Below the pieces are notes generated by a model. That model ran no database searches and had not been told where the DNA came from. It saw nothing but the letters and a program-made list of their open reading frames with translations. Source: Candidatus Aalborgicola danicus (GTDB lineage: Bacteria > Pseudomonadota > Gammaproteobacteria > Burkholderiales > Burkholderiaceae_C). Taken from it: DNA of 64,000 nucleotides. Shown in pieces: positions 8,712 through 16,657 of the stretch. Every line of letters starts with the position of its first letter. The first letter of the stretch is position 1. The stretch covers positions 141,851 through 205,850 of the forward strand of contig JADJBC010000012.1 in NCBI GenBank assembly GCA_016703945.1, written 5' to 3'. The position numbers were made by a program, and so were the translations under genes.

Positions 8712-9722
8712 TCAAGTCTTCAGTGACTGGAAGTAGTCAGCCACTGCTAGATAAGTCGCCGCAGCATTTGGAACGCCTGCAAGCTTAAGATCTTCTGCCA
8801 TTTTCCGTGATTGCACCGCAAGTTGCACTGACCTCTCAACGAAGAAGCCTGTCAAAGCTAAGGGAGGACTGACGGAGTCTTGTATCTTTCTAGCCATGAG
8901 CTCCTGGCAGCCAAAATCAATGCTTTGCAACTCAAATTGTGTCGAATGGCTGTTGTCAACAACCCGCCCTTTCCAGTTTTCCAAAAACAGTGCAAAACAT
9001 TTCTCCGCGTTAGCCAAATCAACGCCTTGTCTATTTATAGTTTTAGGCTGAAAAAATAGCATTCCCATGGCCCAGTAACAATACCAACTACCCTTCCGCG
9101 CACCCTCTTTGAAGTAGTCAAGCGCAGCAGAGTCACTGGCAGCCACACTCTCCCCGCGCGCATGCATCAGGCCGATACGCGCATACGCCGGAGCAGACCC
9201 CAGTTTTGCGGCCTGCTTGAAAAGTCTCATTGCTTCTTTAAAGTCTCTAATCACACTCCCTATTCCAAAGTAATTGGTATCAGCTTCTTCATAGACGGAC
9301 TCCCAGGGCTGTCTCGGAGTCGGTCGCGACCCGATACTGATCTGCAATTCATCGAGATCGTCAGCTTGACGACTTTCAAACAGATTCGGATCTAGGGCCG
9401 AGTCAGTGACCGTTACGTCATTACCCAAGGCACCTGGGGCAAGCGCAATAGCCCGGACAACGTCGTTTACTGGGGCGCTAAAAAACTCCCGATTGTCCGA
9501 AATCCTGAACCCCTTTGTCGCCAAATAGGTATGAACAAAGGATTCCGCAGCGCTGCAGTCGCCGAATAATTGCTCGTACACGACGATGAATGGCGTCGGT
9601 AGTCCTGTGACACCAGAAAGTTCAGTGGCTCTTTCAGTCGGGCTACGCGTGGTTTTTCCAATCTTCACTAAGCCTGGCATTGCGCTGTTGGCAAGCACGT
9701 AGAGATGTCCGACGTCGTTCAT
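8712..9722 (-). CDS. T5orf172-like (GIY-YIG superfamily) protein with Sel1-like repeats
   Basis: This 336-residue protein starts at ATG 9722 with AAAGGAAC six bases upstream. Residues 5-85 match the T5orf172/MUG113 pattern: HLYVLANSAMPGLVKIGKTT, ERATELSGVTGLPTPF, AESFVHTYL and a terminal EFFSAP. This domain belongs to the GIY-YIG superfamily and is common in phage and mobile-element proteins. About residues 170-265 form Sel1/TPR-like helices (AMRLFKQAAKLGSAPAYARIGLMHARGE; ALDYFKEGARKGSWYCYWAMGMLFF). The gene stands alone between two ~100-bp repeats and looks like a cassette. Nuclease activity is not proven. A role in element biology or defence is inference. Confidence 0.75.
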   Translation of the reverse strand: MNDVGHLYVLANSAMPGLVKIGKTTRSPTERATELSGVTGLPTPFIVVYEQLFGDCSAAESFVHTYLATKGFRISDNREFFSAPVNDVVRAIALAPGALGNDVTVTDSALDPNLFESRQADDLDELQISIGSRPTPRQPWESVYEEADTNYFGIGSVIRDFKEAMRLFKQAAKLGSAPAYARIGLMHARGESVAASDSAALDYFKEGARKGSWYCYWAMGMLFFQPKTINRQGVDLANAEKCFALFLENWKGRVVDNSHSTQFELQSIDFGCQELMARKIQDSVSPPLALTGFFVERSVQLAVQSRKMAEDLKLAGVPNAAATYLAVADYFQSLKT

Positions 9723-9825
9723 GGATGTTCCTTTGCAAATGTTTTGCCGCTCAACAAAGTATAAAGTGGAAAAATCGGTGAGCTTCTCACTCACCCGGTC
9801 CGTTGAGTCAACCCGGCACAATAGA

Positions 9826-9928
9826 CCGACGACTTGTCGCCAGCGGTGGGCAGTGGGGATGGTTGCAGGGCAGTGGGCAGCGTCGAGGCGACAGGTGCGA
9901 CGGGTGTTTGAAATGTTGTCTGGCGAGT
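9826..9928. repeat. ~100-bp imperfect-palindromic direct repeat, copy B
   Basis: This is the second copy of the repeat at 8497-8600, same orientation, just upstream of the T5orf172-like gene. Shared blocks are CGACTTGTCGCCAGCGGT, GTGGGGATGG, GCGTCGAGGCGRC and AGGTGCGACGGGTG. The left and right parts of the copy are inverted relative to each other. Confidence 0.7.
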
Positions 9929-10095
9929 TTGCCGTGACGCTTTGGCTATCCGTCAATCCTCTGACCGGTATGGAGCGAACTGTTGAGCAGCAAGGGGGCG
10001 ATTCCAGTAATTGGATATTACGGCGTGGATGGCACTTAGGCACCGCTTTTTAATATTTCCGAGACGTCGAAGTTACGCATTGAAAACTGAGTTGT

Positions 10096-12378
10096 TCAAC
10101 CAACGTTAACTCGCCGCAACCTCTTAAACAAATCCTCGTAGAGTGCTCTATCTTCAACATTTACTACAAGTCTCATAGTTGCCCTGGTCATTAGGACATA
10201 AAGATGTTGCTTTTTCCAATTTCTTCCGCCAGCTTGATTATCTGATTGTCTGGAGATAGGTTGTCTGACTATTTCAAGATCAATTTCCTCTGGTATCTTT
10301 AAATAGACGCTCTCTACTTCTCGGGAGATCAGCTCGTAGGCTGATAACGCGAAATTCGGCATAACCGCTTCAGAACAGAAAAACTTGAATTTCTGGCGCA
10401 AATCTTCCGTGAGCATACTAATCCTTTTGTGCTCACAATATGGCCCGCATTTGTCGGTACATTTCACCGTTTTAGCCTCAGTTCTTAGGATATACGGTTC
10501 ATTGCGATAGAATCCACTATTACTCGGAATCGCATAATGCTTCTTAGTTGAGCCATCCGCATCAAACAACTTAACAAATCCAATATCGTCGCTGTACAAA
10601 AGCTGAATATCAAAACCAGAATTTCGCTCCGGAAAGGTATGTTCACCGAGCAAATATTTGATTAACTGACCAACTTCCGCTGGCACTCCGATCGAATCAG
10701 GCAGCTTGAGTCTGGAAATATCTTTACCTGCGACCCTTTCGATAGGGCCAATACCTTGATCGTAAATCGGGTTTAGCATCTGAAAATCATCACCACAGAG
10801 GAATGACTGTCTGGAGTTTTCAAAAATCGCTTTAGTTTCATCAAACCTGTCGCGATTGTAAATTTTAGGGATCACACCAAGTCGCTGAACTTCGTCGCAG
10901 ATTATTAGATCCTGGTTTGTGATGTTACAGGTCGTAGGATTACCTCTTTCAATCCAACATCCCTTTGTTTGTTCCAGATCGTGGTGGAAGAATCTTTGAG
11001 TTGAGTTGTGTAGGGCATCAGCGATATTTTTCAGTATTTTGGCTATGTAATGATCTCCACGACCCGCTTCAATTTCACTCTTGTATTCTAGCAACTGATC
11101 TCGATTTGCAATGGTGAAATCTTTCAGCCCGGTTACATCTCTGAAGGCGGCGGAGTAGTCATCATATATCTCTACAACCTCAACGATTTTCATCACACGC
11201 GCATTATTGATTACTGGGATGAGATCGCCAACATTGCTCCTAATTACAGGCTTGGCTCTCCATTCGTCGCCCTCTTTACCTTGAGGGGTTGGATATCCCT
11301 TGATGTATGGAGCCCACTTAGGTAACTGGTGTCGGGGGTTGATGGACGCGTCTATTGCCCGCAAGGCAACGTCCAGCAACCTAGTATCGGATTGGCAAGC
11401 CCGGAACTCGATGAGTCTCCCTCTCTCGGAGGTAACCAACTTTTCCGTATCTTGCGGCATTGAGAAAAGTTGCTCGATCTCATCCGCCGAAAGCTCCGCC
11501 CAGATCTTAAAGGCATCTATCAGCGCGTCGTAGAAGTACCAATTCATCAACAACATTTTTGACTTCGGGTACTTAGCCAGCAGCGACATAGCCAGCACTG
11601 TCTTACCGGATCGCGCAGGACCTTCGACAAGAATTCGAGTATTCAAATTTTTGTCAATTTCTTCCGTAATTTTTTCCAAGTAGGATCTAGTTTGATCTAC
11701 GAGAGGGAGTTCATTATTGAAAGCTCTAAATGCATCAATGATGTCTGAATTTGCATCCTGTATTCTTTGGAGTTCATGTGCGGGATTCTGGACAATGAAC
11801 AATTTTTCTGGACTAGCCTCCAATTCTGCTACATCATCTCCGTCCAACTCGCCAACTTGCGCACCTCTATGTTGCGAAGTATCAGCACCGGAATCGCCAA
11901 ATAAATTCTTCTTTCTACCAGGCTTGACTTCGTACTTAGTATTCCAATAGTAGATCTGAAAATCATCAAAACTTGGACAAATCGTCACAGGCTGGATGCC
12001 TTCACCAAAATCTAAGGTCGACGTATCACTTGATTCAAATTTAATAAATATCAGATACACATACGAGCGTACAAACAAGGATGGAACTTTGGCTTTTAGC
12101 TGGCTGAATATCTCCGCATTAACTTCCTTCGGCTTAGTTGATCTACTTATCGGTGCAAAGATACAGTTTCTCCATTGGAATGTCGACACCCTCCCAGATA
12201 GTTCTGTTAGCCTTTCAACTGTGTCCTGCACCGATGTGAAATATAGACCTTCGACTTGTAGCAACGGAATCGTGAAATCCTGTCGACTTGCGACACTCAT
12301 CGAGCAAATTCTCTCAAAGAAAAATCGCTCATAAATTCTTCTTGTATTTTCATCAACGTTCTCAAATCGTATTTCCAT
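10096..12378 (-). CDS. SF1 helicase-like / DUF2075-like ATPase
   Basis: This is a protein of 760 residues from ATG 12378 (a TTG 15 bases upstream is an alternative). An N-terminal domain of about 230 residues is unrecognised. Then follow a P-loop GPARSGKTVLAMSLL near residue 265, a Walker B LIICDEVQRL near 505, GDDFQMLNP as motif III, and YVLMTRATMRLVV as the terminal SF1 motif. This set matches DUF2075/SF1 NTPases. A Cys/His cluster (CTDKCGPYCEH) in the C-terminal third could bind zinc. There is no membrane segment. It is a stand-alone minus-strand gene in the accessory region. Such ATPases are frequent in defence islands, but that role is only inferred here. Confidence 0.7.
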   Translation of the reverse strand: MEIRFENVDENTRRIYERFFFERICSMSVASRQDFTIPLLQVEGLYFTSVQDTVERLTELSGRVSTFQWRNCIFAPISRSTKPKEVNAEIFSQLKAKVPSLFVRSYVYLIFIKFESSDTSTLDFGEGIQPVTICPSFDDFQIYYWNTKYEVKPGRKKNLFGDSGADTSQHRGAQVGELDGDDVAELEASPEKLFIVQNPAHELQRIQDANSDIIDAFRAFNNELPLVDQTRSYLEKITEEIDKNLNTRILVEGPARSGKTVLAMSLLAKYPKSKMLLMNWYFYDALIDAFKIWAELSADEIEQLFSMPQDTEKLVTSERGRLIEFRACQSDTRLLDVALRAIDASINPRHQLPKWAPYIKGYPTPQGKEGDEWRAKPVIRSNVGDLIPVINNARVMKIVEVVEIYDDYSAAFRDVTGLKDFTIANRDQLLEYKSEIEAGRGDHYIAKILKNIADALHNSTQRFFHHDLEQTKGCWIERGNPTTCNITNQDLIICDEVQRLGVIPKIYNRDRFDETKAIFENSRQSFLCGDDFQMLNPIYDQGIGPIERVAGKDISRLKLPDSIGVPAEVGQLIKYLLGEHTFPERNSGFDIQLLYSDDIGFVKLFDADGSTKKHYAIPSNSGFYRNEPYILRTEAKTVKCTDKCGPYCEHKRISMLTEDLRQKFKFFCSEAVMPNFALSAYELISREVESVYLKIPEEIDLEIVRQPISRQSDNQAGGRNWKKQHLYVLMTRATMRLVVNVEDRALYEDLFKRLRRVNVG

Positions 12379-12687
12379 ATACTCGTCCCCCAAAAGAATC
12401 CCGAAAGGAGATTAAGCTCTAACTTAAACACGCCTTTAGCAGGCTGCTGAAGTATTGGCCAGAAAAACTGGCCTCGCCACCTGCGCGAGCAGAATTTTTT
12501 CGGACTGCTTTCGCAATTTGAAAACAGTTCTTCGGTATTGGAGGCGTGAATTGGGTCTACCTCCCAAGCTTTGCAGACACGAAATGTCTAACAAAAGCTA
12601 CACTGAAACCGCCGACGATGTAGATTTGGAGGCGGCAATGTTCATTCTCTCCAATTACCGAAGATCTGACCAACAGTCCTGTCGACC
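12379..12687. other. 309-bp intergenic stretch with one hairpin
   Basis: No credible gene was found between the two minus-strand genes. At 12457-12473 GGCCAG and CTGGCC pair perfectly around five A residues. The hairpin has no T-run on the minus strand, so it is not a clear terminator. Confidence 0.4.
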
Positions 12688-13930
12688 TCAAATACCAAAC
12701 GCATTCAATCCAGCATCGACAAATCGATCTACGAAAGACGTAACGCCACCAGCTTTGACAGCGGGAACTTCCTCGTAAACATAGACGCCAGGGGAGCCAG
12801 TAAATAAATCATGAAAGAGACTCTCCTTCCCCGCCCAATACGAGACAAAAGTCTCACATCGGGTATTCGCGTATTTCAGATTGGCGCTAAAGCCCAAGGT
12901 GGCATTCTGGCTGAGTAATCGAGCCGTACATGCAGTCTCCATTCGAATTCCCCGATTTCCCTTTATCAATAGTCGCCCCGGTCCGTGAAACACGATGAAT
13001 CGCAATTGGAGAGTAAGCCAACTCTGCAGTGACCAAATATGCCAGTGTTTGGACATGTAAATCGGACGATCACGCTCAAAATTACCCCCTACAAGGGAGC
13101 GAGGTTGACAAACAAATGCCGCACCTTCCGGAAGCTCAATTATTCCTACTTCACTCAAATTGTCTTTGGTAGACGAAACAACAATTGGATCTTCGGTGGA
13201 ACATTCCAGTAGGGTCAGCATATACATGCCTGACGAGAGACTACTCAAAGGAAGTTTGTTGTTGAGTAACCATTTCGTGCTCTTTTTGGCATGCAAAGGC
13301 GTTGTCTGCAAATAATCAGAATGTACCAATAGCTCTTGGCTTGGTGTCAATTTCACGGATTGCGAAACAGCTCCGATTTGTGATGATTGATCGTAACCCC
13401 CCTCTGAAGATTCTTTGCCGGTGGCTTTGCTATCAATAACGAGTGGCGGGCGACCCGAAGCTAGTGGCGCCAAAACATAGAAAAAGAACACTTTCAGCAC
13501 TGGCGGGACGACAAACATTAGGACCAACGCAAAAAGTGCGGTTGGTATGTGTGGCTCCACATAGTTTGAATAGTTGCTTGCGGCTCTAGCATCCTCAAAA
13601 CCGCGCAATTTTTCGATGATTTTGGCACTGTCCAGCTCGCAGATTTCAATTGCACTTCTGAGCGCGACGGCACTTTGGTGAGATTGAGTCAACGGGGTAC
13701 GGCTTGCGACGGGATGAGCCAGCATTAACTTTGCAAGTTCCTTTTTCTTTTCCTCAAAAGGTCCTCTTATCTTTCAGCTCAAGTTCTTGCTTCGCTTTTT
13801 CACCTGAGCCACCCGTCTTTTGGCTTTCTGTGTGGTACCAACCATAAGCACTCATCACGCCAAGGATCAGGATGAATGACACTGCCGCGCCCTTTACCCA
13901 CAAGAATAGTTTTGAAAATATGGTTGCCAT
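12688..13930 (-). pseudogene. Conserved membrane protein, frameshifted near the N-terminus
   Basis: The long frame (12688-13725) encodes 345 residues: a helical start, a membrane segment ALFALVLMFVVPPVLKVFFF, a Ser-rich linker and a beta-rich C-terminal domain (LRFIVFHGPGRLLIKG, TRCETFVSYWAG, GSPGVYVYEE). An upstream frame starting at ATG 13930 gives a second membrane segment (AAVSFILILGVMSAYGW) and a charged stretch, then reaches a stop. A one-base change near 13755-13775 would join it to FEEKKKELAKLM and the long frame. The whole would be a two-segment inner-membrane protein with a cytoplasmic beta domain. That domain recalls AIM24-like proteins, but this is uncertain. Function unknown. Confidence 0.55.
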
Positions 13931-14271
13931 TACGATTTACCATTCAGTGGGTGCAAAGCATGTTGCAGTGTCGCACCGAAGCGGACCGCCACATCGCCGG
14001 GTAATTCAGAAATTGGGCAACAGGCGCGTCACCGATGTGGACGATCGTAGCCGCGTGTTTGGAAGCAATCGAGAAACAACTCCAACCAACCGTCGCACTC
14101 GACGCCATCCCGGCACCCAGTTCGACGGTGTTTCGGGCAGGTTCGACCGGATAGCCAACGCCCATACGCAACCCATTGATCTATATCGGCTTTTTCCGAA
14201 GTACCGCCCAGATCGGCGGGTTCGGTTCGGAAGATGGTTCGGAGCCGAAAAACTACACGCTCGGCCAAGAA
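13931..14271. other. 341-bp stretch without a recognisable gene
   Basis: A plus-strand open frame covers most of this segment, but it has no plausible ribosome-binding site and its product is Arg-rich and low in hydrophobic residues, unlike a real protein. Nothing else was recognised. Confidence 0.4.
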
Positions 14272-14308
14272 GAAAGGCCTTACAAATCTTGGACTTGTAG
14301 GCCTTTTT
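14272..14308 (-). terminator. Hairpin terminator downstream of the tRNA region
   Basis: AAAGGCCTTACAA pairs with TTGTAGGCCTTT around a nine-base loop. A run of five T follows on the plus strand and a T-rich tract on the minus strand. It can terminate the minus-strand tRNA transcript and may act in both directions. Confidence 0.65.
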
Positions 14309-14326
14309 GGATCCAGTGGGCTGTCT

Positions 14327-14363
14327 TAAGAGTCCGCTGCTCTACCAGCTGAGCTAAGATCCC
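14327..14363 (-). pseudogene. 5' half of tRNA-Lys(CTT)
   Basis: On the minus strand this reads as a tRNA 5' half: GGGATCTTAGCTCAG, D arm, anticodon stem GCGGA and loop CTCTTAA (anticodon CTT). It matches the adjacent tRNA-Lys(TTT) at nearly every position and then diverges: the 3' anticodon stem, T arm and acceptor strand are missing. The break lies at the anticodon loop, a preferred crossover point of tyrosine recombinases in tRNA genes. Confidence 0.7.
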
Positions 14364-14370
14364 TGATAAA

Positions 14371-14446
14371 TGGTGGGACCTGCGGGGGTCGAACCCACGA
14401 CAAACGGATTAAAAGTCCGCTGCTCTACCAACTGAGCTAAGGTCCC
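14371..14446 (-). tRNA. tRNA-Lys(TTT)
   Basis: The complete 76-nt cloverleaf has acceptor GGGACCT/AGGTCCC, D loop AGCTCAGTTGGTAGAGC, anticodon stem GCGGA/TCCGT around CTTTTAA (anticodon TTT), T arm GTGGGTTCGACCCCCGC and encoded CCA. It is followed by a truncated tRNA-Lys(CTT) in the same orientation. It should read both Lys codons by wobble, so loss of the CTT gene would be tolerated. Confidence 0.95.
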
Positions 14447-14513
14447 GACAGGTTACATCAAGTTTCCTTGCTGCACCCTGCGAAGCTTTCTATTATATCG
14501 TTTTATCTTTCAT

Positions 14514-15305
14514 TTAAGAGTTGGGCTCCGAAATTTTATCGAGAACCCACCCTGCTGCGCACATTCCAAAAGTGGCAGTGACCGTTACCACCGACCCATA
14601 ACCGTGGCAATTGAGTGAGTTGTCCGACTGCAATTCGCAGGATGCGTCTGCTTGCTTCACGGCTTCCCGGCTAAATACACACGCAACGCCAATTTTCTTG
14701 CCCTCACGGGGAGCTTGGTGCTGTTTGCGCAGCAGATAGCGCAGTTTGGCCAGAAGTGGGTCGTGGGTCGTCTCACTCAGATCCGCAACATCCACTTGGT
14801 GCGCCATGCGCTTCCCACCTGCAGCGCCTACCGTAACGAACACTGATTTCGTTTTTCTGGCCCATTCGGCCATCGCCGTCTTCGCTGTGATCTGATCACA
14901 AGCATCGATCGTCGCGTCTACCCCGTCAGAGAGTAATCCGGGCCAATTCTCGACATCCACAAACGCATCGACACAATGGACTATGCAGGCTGGATTGATC
15001 AAGCCAATCCGCTCGCGCATGGCCTCGATCTTGGCTTGACCCAAGGTCGTACTCAGCGCATGCACTTGTCGGTTGATATTGGATTCGGCAACATGGTCCA
15101 TATCGATCAGTGTCAAGCGGCCAACGCCGCTGCGTGCAAGTGCCTCCGCGGCCCAAGAGCCGACGCCACCAATGCCAACGATGGCAACATGTGAATTGCG
15201 CAGGGTCCGGGCTGGGTCGACGCCGTACAGGCGCTCCATACCCGAGAAACGACGTGCGAGATCTGATTCGACAAGCGGCCCCGACATGGCTGGATGTTCA
15301 GCCAC
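14514..15305 (-). CDS. tcdA: tRNA threonylcarbamoyladenosine dehydratase
   Basis: This 263-residue E1-like enzyme uses ATP to cyclise t6A at position 37 of ANN-decoding tRNAs into ct6A. Visible are the nucleotide-binding glycine motif VAIVGIGGVGSWAAEALARSG (about residues 40-60), LIDMD, the conserved SNINRQ, DACDQITAK and the C-terminal half with Cys residues (GVACVFSREAV, LNCHGYGS). An internal ATG at residue 7 is an alternative start. The gene begins five bases after the cpoB stop, so it may be the last gene of the tolB-pal-cpoB transcript. It lies close to a tRNA gene, but that is probably chance. Confidence 0.92.
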   Translation of the reverse strand: MAEHPAMSGPLVESDLARRFSGMERLYGVDPARTLRNSHVAIVGIGGVGSWAAEALARSGVGRLTLIDMDHVAESNINRQVHALSTTLGQAKIEAMRERIGLINPACIVHCVDAFVDVENWPGLLSDGVDATIDACDQITAKTAMAEWARKTKSVFVTVGAAGGKRMAHQVDVADLSETTHDPLLAKLRYLLRKQHQAPREGKKIGVACVFSREAVKQADASCELQSDNSLNCHGYGSVVTVTATFGMCAAGWVLDKISEPNS

Positions 15306-15310
15306 GCGGT

Positions 15311-16102
15311 CTACCGCAATCGCGCCAAACGATCTTTGGCAGCCTGCGCCGCCTCAGACGACGGGTAATTGACCAGCAGTTCTTCCAACGTCTTGCGTGC
15401 GCCTTTAGTGTCCTTGAGTTCCAGTTGGCAGTTGGCTATCGCCAACACTGCTTCAGGCAAGCGCATATGGTCATTTCCGATCGCTACGAGCGCGCGAAAA
15501 CTGCCAAGACCATCTTTGTAATCCCGCGTTGCGTATTGGGCATTTCCTAGCCAGAACAGGGCAGACTGTCGATACCCCGTCTTGGGATATCGGTTCAGAA
15601 AATCGACAAACACGAGCTGCGAAGCTGCAAAGTCGCCTTTGCGAAACACGGCCATCGCGGCGTCAAAATCACGCTTCTCTGCCGGCTCGGCCATAAATTC
15701 CTTGCCATCAACCGATACGCGTGAGGGCTCGAATTTTCGAAGACGCTCATCCAAACCAAGGCTGGCGTCCTTTTGCTGGCGCTGAACTTCGGAAAGCTCG
15801 CGCGCCATCTGTTCTTCCTGACCACGCATTTTTGCCAACTCCGCACGTGTTGCGTCAAGCTGGTTCTGCAGATCTAGAAGACCGCGCTGGAGTTGAGAGT
15901 TATCGTCTGCCGCACGTCGCGAAACGTCGTCAATTTTTTGTTGGGACTCCTGCAACTTCTGTCGCAGGTCGAGTATTGCCTTGCGAGCCTCTTCGTCGTC
16001 AAAAAGTCCCGCTTGAGCCGACCCCAGGCTACCGCAGAGGGCGACCAGCACCACCATCATGCGTGCCGCCAGCCGCCACGATGAAAAAGATTGATGGCTC
16101 AT
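15311..16102 (-). CDS. cpoB: Tol-Pal accessory protein CpoB (YbgF)
   Basis: This is a 263-residue periplasmic protein. The signal peptide MVVLVALCGSLGSAQAG sits about 13 residues in, then a coiled coil (about 35-130, heptads rich in Leu, Gln, Glu), a linker, and TPR-like repeats (ALFWLGNAQYATRDYKDGLGSF). CpoB links the Tol machine to peptidoglycan synthesis during division. Its start overlaps the pal stop by four bases (ATGA), which indicates translational coupling. Length and layout are typical. Confidence 0.92.
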   Translation of the reverse strand: MSHQSFSSWRLAARMMVVLVALCGSLGSAQAGLFDDEEARKAILDLRQKLQESQQKIDDVSRRAADDNSQLQRGLLDLQNQLDATRAELAKMRGQEEQMARELSEVQRQQKDASLGLDERLRKFEPSRVSVDGKEFMAEPAEKRDFDAAMAVFRKGDFAASQLVFVDFLNRYPKTGYRQSALFWLGNAQYATRDYKDGLGSFRALVAIGNDHMRLPEAVLAIANCQLELKDTKGARKTLEELLVNYPSSEAAQAAKDRLARLR

Positions 16103-16632
16103 CGATATACAATTTCAGCGCGACGGTTCTTTGCCATCGCCTCTTCGGTGGAACCCATGACAGCTGGCTTTTCCTTGCCAAAGCTGACGGCTTCGATCTG
16201 GCTGTCGGAAACACCCGAAAGTGTCAACGCACGCCGCACCGCCTCGGCCCGCTTTTGACCCAATGCCAGGTTGTATTCGCGACCACCACGCTCGTCGGTA
16301 TGACCTTCTATGGCCACTTTTTTGCTCTTGTCGGCCCTGATGAACTTGGCATGGGATTCAATGACGGATTGAAACTCCGACCGGATCACAAAGCTGTCGT
16401 AGTCGAAATAGACTGTCCGGTTGGCCGCCATCATCGCAGCGTTCGAACCCGCATTGTCCAGCGCCACACTGGTGACCGCACTCTGCCCTACTCCGGATGA
16501 GCCAGCTTTGTTGTCGACAACGCTGACACTGGTACCCGACTTATCTTCAACTGGCACCTCGTCCAGTTTCACTGACGAGCCACAAGCACTCAACAACACA
16601 GCAAAGGCTGCTACCCACACCAATCGATTCAT
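16099..16632 (-). CDS. pal: Peptidoglycan-associated lipoprotein Pal
   Basis: This 177-residue outer-membrane lipoprotein has a short signal peptide with lipobox LSAC (Cys 17), a variable linker and an OmpA-like domain: YFDYDSFVI, VAIEGHTDERGGREYNLALGQKRAEAV and VSFGKEKP. This domain binds the diaminopimelate of peptidoglycan and anchors the outer membrane with TolB. It lies 25 bases after tolB and overlaps cpoB. All expected key residues are present. Confidence 0.95.
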   Translation of the reverse strand: MNRLVWVAAFAVLLSACGSSVKLDEVPVEDKSGTSVSVVDNKAGSSGVGQSAVTSVALDNAGSNAAMMAANRTVYFDYDSFVIRSEFQSVIESHAKFIRADKSKKVAIEGHTDERGGREYNLALGQKRAEAVRRALTLSGVSDSQIEAVSFGKEKPAVMGSTEEAMAKNRRAEIVYR

Positions 16633-16657
16633 CTGCTACTCCTAAAAAATTTCTCTG

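Noticed and set aside
8028..8726. Long plus-strand open frame overlapping the end of the recombinase
   Set aside because: It overlaps the true C-terminal recombinase frame and the repeat, has no ribosome-binding site, and its product (Gly/Arg/Trp-rich) does not look like a protein.
8497..9928. Integron-type attC sites around the T5orf172-like gene
   Set aside because: The repeats are folded and frame a single gene, but I could not find paired core sites of the GTTRRRY/RYYYAAC type, and the nearby recombinase lacks anything I recognise as an IntI-specific insertion. Kept as generic imperfect palindromes.
13872..14300. Plus-strand open frame of 142 codons before the tRNA genes
   Set aside because: It overlaps the antisense N-terminus of the membrane protein and the terminator hairpin, and its Arg-rich product has no domain.
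14301..14363. A second complete tRNA gene
   Set aside because: Only the 5' half is present; the anticodon 3' stem, T arm and acceptor strand cannot be formed from the following sequence.
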